Source: VBDM01 sp035519135
GTDB taxonomy: Bacteria; Pseudomonadota; Gammaproteobacteria; Burkholderiales; SG8-39
Length of the DNA stretch: 64,000 nt
Reading direction: 5' to 3'
Assembly (NCBI GenBank): GCA_035519135.1
Contig: DATIWX010000125.1
Span: 1 to 64,000, forward strand
In this document: positions 32,261-40,382 of the stretch, piece after piece
How positions within the stretch are numbered: position 1 is the first letter of the stretch
Layout: every line of letters begins with the position of its first letter
Program-made: the position numbers and the translations under genes
The notes under the pieces: generated by a model
Seen by the model: only the letters and a program-made list of their open reading frames with translations
Told to the model about the DNA's origin: nothing
Databases searched by the model: none

Positions 32261-34912
32261 ATGCGAATCGTGCAGCGGCCCGCGGTCTTCCTTCTCTTCG
32301 CCGCGGCGGTCCTGTCCGCAGGGCACGCGGCAGGCGAACCCAGGTTCTCGTTCGCGACCACGCCGGGGAAGCTGCCCAAGGACGTGGTGCCGAGGCATTA
32401 CGCGCTGCGCATCGCACCGGGGGCGGACCGCTTCGAAGCCGAAGCCGGCATCGATATCGACGTGAAGGCGCCGGTGCAGGCGATCGTTCTCAACGCTTCC
32501 GAATTGAGCTTCAAGTCGGTAAAGCTGCGCGCGGCCGGCGGAGACGAACTGGTCCTCGCGCCGAGCGTCGATCCCAAGCAGGAAACCGTCGCCCTTACGG
32601 CCCCGCGCGCGCCGATCGCGCCGGGAAGCTACCAGCTCAGGATCGAATATTCCGGGAAGATCGGCAGGCACCCCGAGGGCCTGTACCGCATCGACTACAA
32701 GCAGCGCGAGGCGGGAGGGCTCGTCGAGAAGACCATGCTCGCCACCCACATGGAGCCGGTGAGTGCGCGCAAGCTGTTTCCCGGGTGGGACGAGCCGGTG
32801 TTCCGCGCGAGCTTCGAGGTAACGGTGCTGGTGGACCGGTCGCTGACGGTGGTGTCCAACATGCCGCAGTCGCGGGCCGAGCCCCGCCCGGACGGCAAGA
32901 AGGAGGTGAGCTTCGCAAGGTCGGTGCCGATGTCCGCGTACCTCGTCGCGCTCTTCGTAGGCGAGATGGATGCGCTCGAAGAGGACGTCGACGGAATCCG
33001 GCTGCGGATCTATAGCGCCAAGGGCAAGCGCGAGAGCGCGCGCTACGCGATGGAATCGACCAGGCAGATCGTGCGCTACTACAACGAGTACTTCGGCGAG
33101 CGCTATCCCCTGGACAAGCTCGATCAGGTCGCGCTGCCGGGAGGAAGCGGCGGCGCCATGGAGAACTGGGGCGCGATCGCCTACAACGAAGGCCGGCTCC
33201 TCTACAACCCGCGCGCCGATTCGCCGCGGCAGCGGCAGCAGGTCTACAACATCATCGCCCACGAAATCGCACACCAATGGTTCGGCAACCTGGTCACGCT
33301 GGCGTGGTGGGACAACCTGTGGCTGAACGAGGGCTTCGCCACGTGGATGGCGAGCAAGGCGACCGAGCGTCTGCGCCCGGAATGGAAGATGCGCTTGCGC
33401 GACTCGCTCGGCAAGGACTGGGCGCTCGGGGAGGACGCGCGCAGGACGACCCATCCGATCCAGACGCGCGTGGACGACGACTTCCGCGCCATGGAGGTGT
33501 TCGACTCGATCAGCTATGCCAAGGGAGCGGCGGTGCTGCGCATGCTGGAAACCTACCTCGGCGAGGACGTGTTTCGCGCCGGCGTGCAAGGCTACCTGAA
33601 GGCGCACCGCTTCTCGAACACGACCACCGCCGACCTGTGGCATCACCTGTCCAGGGTCTCGGGGCGAGACATCCTCGAGCTCGTATCGGGGTGGACCGAG
33701 CAACCCGGGTATCCGGTGGTCCGCGTCTCGCAGCGGTGCGACAACGGCGAGGGCGTCGTGACGCTCAGCCAGGAGCGCTTCACGCTCAACCATCCCGGGG
33801 CTCAGATCTTGACCTGGAAGGTGCCGGTCGTGCTCGCCGACGCCGGCGGCTCACGGCGCACCGTGCTCCTCGAGGAGGGGTCGAAGACGACCCGCCTCCC
33901 GGGCTGCGGACCGATCGTCGCGAACGCCGGAGACGCCGGCTTCTACCGCGTCGAGTATGCCGACGCGGCTTTCCGGAACCTCAGCAGGGACCTGAAGAAC
34001 CTCGCAGCCCTGGATCGCCTGCGCCTGCTCTCGGACACCTTCGCCCTGGTGCAGGCGGGCAGGAGCGAGGTGTCGCGCTACCTGGCGCTGGTCGAGAACC
34101 TGGGCGGCGAAGCCGAACGCACAATCTGGGACCAAGTCATCGGCTCCCTGCGTTTCTTCGGCGACCTCCTCGACAGGCCCGACGAGAGGGCTGCTTTCGA
34201 CCGCTACGTCTCGCAGGTGCTTCGCCAGCCCCTGTCCTCGGTCGGATGGGATCGCAAGCCCGGCGAAGCAGCCGATGCCGGGCTACTCCGCAGGTCCTTG
34301 ATCGAGGCGCTCGGCAGGGCCGGTGACCCGGCCACCGTGCAGGAGGCGCAGGCGCGCTTCGCGGCGCGGATGGAGAAGCCGATCGACCCTTCCATCCGCA
34401 GCGCGGTGCTGAACGTGGCCGGCCGCTACGCCGACGAGGGTACCTACCGTGCGCTGCTCGGGCGGTTGCGCAATACGACCGACGAGAACGCCAAGTGGGA
34501 GACCCTGTCCGCGCTCAGGCAGATGCGGGACCCGCGCCTGCTGCGGCAGGTGATGGAGCTGATGCTGACCGACGAGTTGCCGCCCGCCGAAGCCGTGTTC
34601 AACCTCACCCACCTCGGAGGGGACAGCGGCGAAGTCGAGCTCGTCTGGCGGTTCGTGACCACGCGGCTAAGCGACGTGCTTGCCAAGGCATCCCCGCGCG
34701 GACGCATGTACGTCCTGCCCAACACTGCCTTTGGATTCAGCGACGCCGCTCGCGCGGACGAGCTTCTCGCGGCAACGCGGGCGCATCTCGACGCGACCGC
34801 GCTGTATCAGGCGGAGAAGACCGCGGACTGGATCCGCATCAAGGCCGCGGTGAAGGAGCGCGAAGCGGCCCGCGCGGTGGCCTGGGCCCGGGCGCATTCG
34901 CGTCCGGGCTGA
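32261..34912 (+). CDS. Exported M1-family metallopeptidase (aminopeptidase N-like)
   Basis: An 883-residue zinc aminopeptidase with signal peptide (VFLLFAAAVLSAGHAAGEP), so probably periplasmic or secreted. Domain order is an N-terminal beta-saddle (~35-235), the thermolysin-like catalytic domain with substrate motif GGAMENWGA (298-302 for GAMEN) and zinc site HEIAHQW (334-338) plus NEGFA (E357), a beta-sandwich, and an ERAP1-like helical C-terminal domain from ~560. All catalytic elements look intact. It removes N-terminal residues from peptides and could feed the nearby amino-acid-related genes. ATG 32261 begins the signal peptide. Confidence 0.93.
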   Translation: MRIVQRPAVFLLFAAAVLSAGHAAGEPRFSFATTPGKLPKDVVPRHYALRIAPGADRFEAEAGIDIDVKAPVQAIVLNASELSFKSVKLRAAGGDELVLAPSVDPKQETVALTAPRAPIAPGSYQLRIEYSGKIGRHPEGLYRIDYKQREAGGLVEKTMLATHMEPVSARKLFPGWDEPVFRASFEVTVLVDRSLTVVSNMPQSRAEPRPDGKKEVSFARSVPMSAYLVALFVGEMDALEEDVDGIRLRIYSAKGKRESARYAMESTRQIVRYYNEYFGERYPLDKLDQVALPGGSGGAMENWGAIAYNEGRLLYNPRADSPRQRQQVYNIIAHEIAHQWFGNLVTLAWWDNLWLNEGFATWMASKATERLRPEWKMRLRDSLGKDWALGEDARRTTHPIQTRVDDDFRAMEVFDSISYAKGAAVLRMLETYLGEDVFRAGVQGYLKAHRFSNTTTADLWHHLSRVSGRDILELVSGWTEQPGYPVVRVSQRCDNGEGVVTLSQERFTLNHPGAQILTWKVPVVLADAGGSRRTVLLEEGSKTTRLPGCGPIVANAGDAGFYRVEYADAAFRNLSRDLKNLAALDRLRLLSDTFALVQAGRSEVSRYLALVENLGGEAERTIWDQVIGSLRFFGDLLDRPDERAAFDRYVSQVLRQPLSSVGWDRKPGEAADAGLLRRSLIEALGRAGDPATVQEAQARFAARMEKPIDPSIRSAVLNVAGRYADEGTYRALLGRLRNTTDENAKWETLSALRQMRDPRLLRQVMELMLTDELPPAEAVFNLTHLGGDSGEVELVWRFVTTRLSDVLAKASPRGRMYVLPNTAFGFSDAARADELLAATRAHLDATALYQAEKTADWIRIKAAVKEREAARAVAWARAHSRPG

Positions 34913-34924
34913 CGGCCTCTCCCT

Positions 34925-35584
34925 CTAGTTAACAGCGAAGCAGTAGAACAGGCCGTCGCCTCCGGTGCCTCGCAGGGCGACCTGACTGCAGCCGGGAGCG
35001 CCGTCCTTCGAGGGCCGGGAGAGGTGCGAGGAGTTCCACGACCTGGATTCGGCGTCGTCGCGCAATCCCTGGCGGTCGTGGTGGCCCAGCATCGCCGCGC
35101 CGGTGCCGCTGGTGGTCCAGTCGCTGCAGGTGGAATCGCCGCCTCCGCCGATCGCGCGGCCGTCGGGGGTCGAGCCGGTCAGCATGTCGTGCCTGTTGGG
35201 CGTGTCGCCGCGGCCGTTGACCACCTCGCCCTTTTCGTTCAGCGACGTCTGCTTGCCGAGGTTGTTCACGCCGTGGAGCTGATCGACGCTGGTCGCGACG
35301 ACCACGCCTTTCGCGTTCTGCCACGGGCCGCTGCCGATGCGGTCGCGGGCATTCACCCCGGTGGCGCTGAGATAGGCGTGCCAGGTCCGTCCGCCGGCGC
35401 CCACCGACTCCGCGAGCGACTGGCAGTGCCTGTCGGCCCCGGCGATGCCGCCCAGGTCCGCGCCCTTGCCCGAGCCCGCGCTGGTGACGAAGAAGGTCAT
35501 CTTGTTTTCCGGCTTGTACATCTCGCAGGCGCTCAGCGCCAGGACCACCGCGGCGGCCAGGGAAATACACACGATCGGCTTCAT
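34925..35584 (-). CDS. Lipoprotein with DUF1554/lectin-like domain
   Basis: A 219-residue lipoprotein: the signal ends LALSAC (Cys ~20). The mature part has MTFFVTSAGSGKGADLGGIAGADRHCQSLAESVGAGGRTWHAYLS, which matches the start of the DUF1554/C-type-lectin-like fold seen in exported proteins. Later come RDRIGSGPWQNAKG, a Gly-rich loop (GRAIGGGGDSTCSDW) and a C-terminal GCSQVALRGTGGDGLFYCFA. Four cysteines could form two disulphides. Ligand and role are unknown. It converges on the aminopeptidase gene with a 12-nt gap. The small lipoprotein gene lies 80 nt upstream on the same strand. Confidence 0.78.
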   Translation of the reverse strand: MKPIVCISLAAAVVLALSACEMYKPENKMTFFVTSAGSGKGADLGGIAGADRHCQSLAESVGAGGRTWHAYLSATGVNARDRIGSGPWQNAKGVVVATSVDQLHGVNNLGKQTSLNEKGEVVNGRGDTPNRHDMLTGSTPDGRAIGGGGDSTCSDWTTSGTGAAMLGHHDRQGLRDDAESRSWNSSHLSRPSKDGAPGCSQVALRGTGGDGLFYCFAVN

Positions 35585-35664
35585 CTATCTCCTCCTTGTT
35601 GTAGGAAAATCCGGGAACAACGCCGGGCGAACACCGCCGGCGCGCCGGATATTCCCGCGGCAGC

Positions 35665-35871
35665 CTACTTCGCCGCGTCCTCGCGCGACTGCTGGGATTG
35701 CTGCAATTGCTCCATGGCCTGGCCGATCTTCTGCTGAGCCTGGTCCTGGGTCTTCTTGGCCTGCTCGAGCTCCTGCTTCTTGAGCGCGGCCGCGGTGGCG
35801 GCGCTGCTCGCGGTGTCCAGGCCGCAGGCGGAGAGCGCCGCGGCGGCGATCAGGGGGATGAGCCGTTTCAT
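35665..35871 (-). CDS. Small alpha-helical lipoprotein
   Basis: Only 68 residues: a lipoprotein signal ending ALSAC (Cys 16) and a mature part that is one long Gln/Lys/Ala-rich helix (KKQELEQAKKTQDQAQQKIGQAMEQL), with heptad-like spacing typical of a coiled coil. The design recalls Lpp-like small lipoproteins, but there is no C-terminal Lys for peptidoglycan linkage beyond the final AAK, so attachment is uncertain. AAGGAG sits 6 nt before ATG 35871. It probably resides in the outer membrane; the function is unknown. Confidence 0.75.
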   Translation of the reverse strand: MKRLIPLIAAAALSACGLDTASSAATAAALKKQELEQAKKTQDQAQQKIGQAMEQLQQSQQSREDAAK

Positions 35872-35902
35872 GATCTGCTCCTTCGAGGAAAAGGGACGTG
35901 GA

Positions 35903-36961
35903 CTACGATAGTCTCGCGACTACTGCCTCTGCAAATTCGCGCGTGCCGAGCTTTCCACCCAGGTCCGCGGTGCGGGTCGCCGGGTCTTTCAGGGCGGCAT
36001 CCACCGCCGCCTCGATCTTCTTCGCCGCAGTACCGAGAGCGCCGTTGCGGTGCCGCACACCCAGCCATTCGAGCAGCATCGCCGCCGACAGGATCAGCGA
36101 AGTGGGGTTGGCGCGATCCTGGCCGGCGATATCGGGGGCGGAGCCGTGCTGGGCCTGGGCGAGGCACCAGGTGTCGCCGGCGTTGATCGAGCCGCCGAGG
36201 CCCAGGCCTCCCGAGAGCTCGGAGGCCTCGTCCGAAAGGATGTCCCCGTACATGTTCTCCGCGACGATGACGTCGAAGCGCATCGGATCGCGCAGGAGCA
36301 GGGCGGCCATGGCATCGACGATGATCTCCTCGAGCTGCACCCGGGGAAATTCCGCGGCGACCTTGCGCACCTCGCGCAGCCACAGGCCGTCGGAGACGCG
36401 GAAGACGTTCGCCTTGTGCACGGCGGTGACTTTCCCGCGCCGGGTGAGCGCCGCCTCGAAGGCGCGGCGGGCGATGCGCTCGCTGCATTTCGCGGTGACG
36501 CGGCGGATCGAGATCGCCGTGTCCTCGGTGACCATGAGGTCCGCGACGCCCTGGTAGAGGTTGCGGTCGGCGTAGAAGCCCTCGGTATTCTCCCGGTAGA
36601 TCACCAGATCGACGGGCTTGCCGGTGAGGCCGACGCCCAGGCGCGACGTGGCCGGGCGGATGTTGGCGTAGAGATCGAGCCTGGTGCGGAATTCCGCGGA
36701 GGGATTGAGGCCGCCCTTGTCTCGCGCGGGATAGTCGTAGGTCGCGAGCGGCCCGAGAATCACGCCTGCCGCGGAGCGCGCCGCCTCGAGCACCCGCGGC
36801 GGCAGCGTCGTGCCTTCCCTCTTCAGCGAGGAAAGGCCGACCTCCTCGCGCTGCCATTCGAGGCCGAGCTTGGACAGCGCGTCGGCGCGCTCGAGCACCG
36901 CGAGCGTCGCCGCGGTGATCTCGGGCCCTATGCCGTCGCCGGGCAGGACCAGGATCCTCAT
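35903..36961 (-). CDS. Isocitrate/isopropylmalate dehydrogenase family enzyme
   Basis: A 352-residue NAD(P)-dependent beta-decarboxylating dehydrogenase of the cytoplasm. Motifs are LVLPGDGIGPEI at the start, LNPSAEFRTRLDLYANIRP (substrate arginines), YRENTEGFYADRN, VTAVHKANVFRVSDGLW (catalytic Lys), the metal Asp motif FDVIVAENMYGDILSD and the coenzyme loop AQHGSAPDIAGQDRANPTS. The family includes LeuB, tartrate and homoisocitrate dehydrogenases. Away from leuCD and coupled by ATGA to a Bug receptor, it more likely acts in catabolism of an imported 2-hydroxyacid than in leucine synthesis. Confidence 0.88.
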   Translation of the reverse strand: MRILVLPGDGIGPEITAATLAVLERADALSKLGLEWQREEVGLSSLKREGTTLPPRVLEAARSAAGVILGPLATYDYPARDKGGLNPSAEFRTRLDLYANIRPATSRLGVGLTGKPVDLVIYRENTEGFYADRNLYQGVADLMVTEDTAISIRRVTAKCSERIARRAFEAALTRRGKVTAVHKANVFRVSDGLWLREVRKVAAEFPRVQLEEIIVDAMAALLLRDPMRFDVIVAENMYGDILSDEASELSGGLGLGGSINAGDTWCLAQAQHGSAPDIAGQDRANPTSLILSAAMLLEWLGVRHRNGALGTAAKKIEAAVDAALKDPATRTADLGGKLGTREFAEAVVARLS

Positions 36962-37920
36962 TGGGCGGGAATCCTCGCGTCCCTGATCAGCTTGGCGTAG
37001 GCCTGCAGGTCGCTCCGGATCAGCGCCGCGAACTCCTCGGGCGTGCCGGTGACGATGTCGTTGCCGCCCTGGACGGCGATGCGCTCGTGAACGTCGGCCG
37101 CGTGCATGGCCTTGACGGTCTCGGCGTTGAGACGGTCGACGATCGCCCTGGGTGTTCCGGCGGGCGCGAGCAGGCCTTGCCACTGCGAGATGTCGAAGGC
37201 CTGGATGCCCGCTTCCTGCAGGGTCGGCACTTCCGGAAGGCTGGACGCACGCTTGGCGCTCGAAACGGCGAAGGCGCGCAGCTTGCCCGCTCGGATCTGC
37301 GGCACCGAGGTGATCACGGTGTCGAACATGAAAGTGAGCTGGCCGCCGAGCAGGTCGGCGAGCGCCGGCGCGCTGCCCTTGTAGGGCACGTGCGTGAGCT
37401 GGGTTCCGGTCGCGAGCGCGAACAGCTCGCCGGCGAGGTGGTTGCCCCCGCCGACCCCGGTGGAGCCGTAGGAGAGCGCGCCGGGGCGCGCGCGCGCGGC
37501 GGCGGCGATGTCGGCGATGCTCTTGTAAGGCGAGCCGGCGAGGGTCACCAGCACGTACTGGTATACGGCGCACTGGGACACCGGCGCGAAATCCTTCAAC
37601 GGATCGTAGGGGACCTTGGCGTAGAGGGTCGGGTTGACGACGATCGGGCCGCTTGCGGTCACCAGCAGCGTGTAGCCGTCGGGGGCGGCCTTGGCGACCA
37701 GGTCCGTGCCGATGCCGCCGTTCGCGCCGCCGCGGTTCTCCACGACGAAGGGCTGCCTGAGCGCGTCGCCCAGCTTCTGGGCCAGGGTACGGCCGAGAAT
37801 GTCGGCGTTGCCCCCGGCCGCATAGGGAACGACGATGCGCACCGGCTTGGCCGGATAGTCCTGGCCCGATGCGGCGGAGGAAAACACGGCGGTTGCGACT
37901 GCGGCGAGGAGGATTTTCAT
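36958..37920 (-). CDS. Bug/TctC-family periplasmic binding protein coupled to the dehydrogenase
   Basis: A 320-residue exported receptor with signal peptide ending SAASGQDYP. Marks: VRIVVPYAAGGNADILGRT, VVENRGGANGGIG, APDGYTLLVT, VPYDPLKDFAPVSQ, HVPYKGSAPA and the ending RDARIPAQ. Its stop overlaps the dehydrogenase ATG by 4 nt, so the ligand is a good candidate for a hydroxy-dicarboxylate or similar acid used by that enzyme. The ribosome site is weak. It is divergent from the RidA-like gene (72-nt gap). Confidence 0.93.
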   Translation of the reverse strand: MKILLAAVATAVFSSAASGQDYPAKPVRIVVPYAAGGNADILGRTLAQKLGDALRQPFVVENRGGANGGIGTDLVAKAAPDGYTLLVTASGPIVVNPTLYAKVPYDPLKDFAPVSQCAVYQYVLVTLAGSPYKSIADIAAAARARPGALSYGSTGVGGGNHLAGELFALATGTQLTHVPYKGSAPALADLLGGQLTFMFDTVITSVPQIRAGKLRAFAVSSAKRASSLPEVPTLQEAGIQAFDISQWQGLLAPAGTPRAIVDRLNAETVKAMHAADVHERIAVQGGNDIVTGTPEEFAALIRSDLQAYAKLIRDARIPAQ

Positions 37921-37992
37921 GAATCGGGCGTGCGATGTTCGCGGGCCTACAGGCTATCATATGCGGCGCGGGCCAATCCTGGAGCCGGAGCG

Positions 37993-38406
37993 ATGAGCGC
38001 AGACATCAAGATGTTCAACCCCGACACGTTGGGCCAGCCGGCCGGGCAGTATTCGCACATCGCCCGCGTCAGGGGAGCAGGCGAGCTGGTATTCATCGCC
38101 GGGCAGATCGCCGTGGACAAGGCGGGGAATGCGGTCGGGGCGGACGATTTCGATGCGCAATGCCGCCAGGTGTACGCCAATATCGAAGCCGCGCTCAAGT
38201 CGGCCGGAGCCGGCTGGAGGAACGTGGTGCAGTTCACGACCTACCTGGTGCATTCGCAGGACATCTCGAAATTGCGCGCCTTCCGCCAGCGCGAGTTCCC
38301 GCGGTACTTCCCGGACGGGGCCTATCCGCCGAACACGCTCCTCGTCGTGGACCGCCTCGCGAGCGAATCGTACCTGCTGGAAATCCAGGCGGTGGCAGCG
38401 CTGTGA
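37993..38406 (+). CDS. Rid-family protein (RidA-like), without the usual catalytic arginine
   Basis: A 137-residue YjgF/YER057c/UK114 fold protein that should form a trimer. It shows ELVFIAGQIAVDKAGNAV, DFDAQCRQVYANIEAALKSAGA, VVQFTTYLVHSQDI and a C-terminal YLLEIQAVAAL. In classical RidA enamine/imine deaminases the motif before the last strand contains an essential Arg (PARSCVEV-like). Here the place reads YPPNTLLVV, so the Arg seems replaced by Asn, as in several Rid subfamilies linked to degradative pathways. The last codons overlap the next Bug gene by GTGA. It heads a run to a dioxygenase and a MetE-like gene. Confidence 0.85.
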   Translation: MSADIKMFNPDTLGQPAGQYSHIARVRGAGELVFIAGQIAVDKAGNAVGADDFDAQCRQVYANIEAALKSAGAGWRNVVQFTTYLVHSQDISKLRAFRQREFPRYFPDGAYPPNTLLVVDRLASESYLLEIQAVAAL

Positions 38407-39365
38407 GACGCCCCCTGCATGCGGCGCTTGCCGCTCTCTGGCTGCTGGCTGCGCCCCAGGCCTTCGCCCAATCCTATCCGCAGAAACCGGTACGCTTGAT
38501 CGTTCCGGCGCCGGCCGGCGGTCCCACCGACGTTCCGGGGCGTCTCATCGCGGACGGCCTGTCGAATCTCACCGGCCAGCGCTTCGTGATCGAGAACCGG
38601 GTGGGCGCGGGCGGCCTGGTGGCCGGGGAGTTCGTGTCGCGCTCGGCGCCCGACGGCTATACGCTGCTCTACGCGAACACCAGCGTGCTCGCCGTCAATC
38701 CGGCGCTCCAGGGCGCCAATATGCCCTACGACCCGGCCAAGGCGTTCGCCCCGATCGGCTTCGTCTCCAATTCGCCGCAACTGCTGGTCGCCAATCCCAA
38801 GGTTCCGTATCGATCGGTGCAGGAGCTCGTCGCCTGGGCGAAGACTCACCCGGGCAAGCTCAACTTCGCCACCGCCGGTGTGGGGACGCTGCCGCATCTC
38901 ACTTACGAGCTCTTCAGGATGGAGACGGGCATCGATGCGCTCAACGTGCCCTACTCGGGCGGCGCGCCCGCGCTCACCGCGGTGATCGCGGGGCAGGCCG
39001 ATGTGCTTTTCGACCTGGTGCGTACCCGCGTGAAAAGCGGCGAAGTCCGCGCCATCGCCATCACCGGCTCCGAGCGCGACCCCGACCTGCCCGACATCCC
39101 GACGCTCGCCGAGAGCGGCTATGCCGCCGTGACTTCGACCTCGGGTACGGGCATCGTCTCGCCGGCGGGAATCTCCGCGGAAATCGTCGCCCTGCTGAAC
39201 GCCAGGCTGAACGAGCTGCTCAGGCAGCCCGAGACCCAGGCGAAGATGAAATCCTTCGGTCTCGTTCCGAAGTCCGGCACGCCCGAGGAATTCGGCTCCT
39301 GGGCGGCGCAGGAACGGCAGCGCTGGACCCGGGTGGTGAAGGAATCCGGCGCCAAGGCGCAGTAG
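38403..39365 (+). CDS. Bug/TctC-family periplasmic binding protein
   Basis: A 320-residue exported receptor starting at GTG 38403, which overlaps the RidA-like stop by 4 nt. The signal peptide ends APQAFAQSYP. Marks are VRLIVPAPAGGPTDVPGRL, VIENRVGAGGLVAG, APDGYTLLYA, MPYDPAKAFAPIGF, NVPYSGGAPA and the ending KESGAKAQ. The LigB-type dioxygenase gene begins 7 nt after its stop, so an aromatic or ring-cleavage-related acid is a reasonable ligand guess. Confidence 0.93.
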   Translation: MRRPLHAALAALWLLAAPQAFAQSYPQKPVRLIVPAPAGGPTDVPGRLIADGLSNLTGQRFVIENRVGAGGLVAGEFVSRSAPDGYTLLYANTSVLAVNPALQGANMPYDPAKAFAPIGFVSNSPQLLVANPKVPYRSVQELVAWAKTHPGKLNFATAGVGTLPHLTYELFRMETGIDALNVPYSGGAPALTAVIAGQADVLFDLVRTRVKSGEVRAIAITGSERDPDLPDIPTLAESGYAAVTSTSGTGIVSPAGISAEIVALLNARLNELLRQPETQAKMKSFGLVPKSGTPEEFGSWAAQERQRWTRVVKESGAKAQ

Positions 39366-39372
39366 GGAAGGT

Positions 39373-40380
39373 ATGGCGAAACTCGCAGCGGCATTCGGTT
39401 CCTCCCACAGCGTGATGCTCGCCGCCGAGCTCCAGGACTGGCTGCGCGGGTTCCGGCAGAGCGACCTGCGCATGAAATTCTACGACCGCGAGGGCAGGCC
39501 GCGCTCGTACGCGGAGGTGCTCGCTCAGGCGCCCGCGAACATCGCCGAGCTGGTCGCGGACGACGCCGTCACCGCGCGCTACCGCCAGGTACAGGAAGCG
39601 ATGAAGCGCATGCGCGCGGAGATTGCGCAGGCGAAGCTCGATGCGCTGGTGATCGTCGGGGACGACCAGCACGAGCTCTTCCAGGACCAGCACATGCCCT
39701 CGATCGGGATCTACTACGGCGAGAGCATCCGCAACGCGGCGCGCGCCAATGCGAAGCGCTTCACCTGGCCGGAGGAGTGGTACAACCGCGCGCAGATGCG
39801 CCGCTACGAGGACGAGGCCGACGCCGACTATCCCTGCCACAGGCCGCTTGCCCTGAGGCTCATCGAGGGCCTGATCGAGCGCGAGTTCGACGTCGCCGCG
39901 GTCGCGGGCCTAGGCGAGGCGTCAAGCGAAGGCCACGCCTACTCCTTCGTGCACCGCTGGTACCTGAAAGGCGACGGCGCGCGCATGCTGCCGGTCGTCC
40001 CGATCTTCCTCAATACCTACAATCCTCCCAACCCGCCGCTGCCCCGGCGCTGCGTGAAGTTCGGCAAGGCGCTGAAGGAGCTGATCGAGAGCTATCCGGA
40101 GGACCTGCGCATCGGCGTGCTCGCCTCCGGGGGCTTGAGCCACTTCGTCGTCGAGGAGGAGCTCGACCATGCGGTGATCGAGGCGCTCCGGAAGAAGGAC
40201 CTCGATTTCCTCGGCAGCCTCGATCCGCGCCAGTTGAAGGCGGGCAGCTCCGAGATCCGCAACTGGATCGTGGTGGCGAGCGCTGCGACGCACCTGGATC
40301 TGAAGTGGATTTCCTATACGCCTTCGTACCGGACACCGGCGGGGACCGGCATCGGGCTGGGCTTCGCGAGCTGGAGCTGA
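39373..40380 (+). CDS. LigB-type extradiol ring-cleavage dioxygenase
   Basis: A 335-residue class III extradiol dioxygenase-like protein related to the beta subunit of protocatechuate 4,5-dioxygenase. Expected Fe(II) ligands and base are visible: H12 in AAFGSSHS, a His in VIVGDDQHELF, a Glu in SSEIRNW and the catalytic His in ASGGLSHFV. It is longer than LigB (~280-300) because of an N-terminal insertion (~20-85). No LigA-like subunit gene is adjacent; the small helical insertion might replace it. It should cleave a catechol-type ring next to the hydroxyls with O2. The gene lies 7 nt after a Bug gene and 2 nt before a MetE-like gene. Confidence 0.85.
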   Translation: MAKLAAAFGSSHSVMLAAELQDWLRGFRQSDLRMKFYDREGRPRSYAEVLAQAPANIAELVADDAVTARYRQVQEAMKRMRAEIAQAKLDALVIVGDDQHELFQDQHMPSIGIYYGESIRNAARANAKRFTWPEEWYNRAQMRRYEDEADADYPCHRPLALRLIEGLIEREFDVAAVAGLGEASSEGHAYSFVHRWYLKGDGARMLPVVPIFLNTYNPPNPPLPRRCVKFGKALKELIESYPEDLRIGVLASGGLSHFVVEEELDHAVIEALRKKDLDFLGSLDPRQLKAGSSEIRNWIVVASAATHLDLKWISYTPSYRTPAGTGIGLGFASWS

Positions 40381-40382
40381 GC

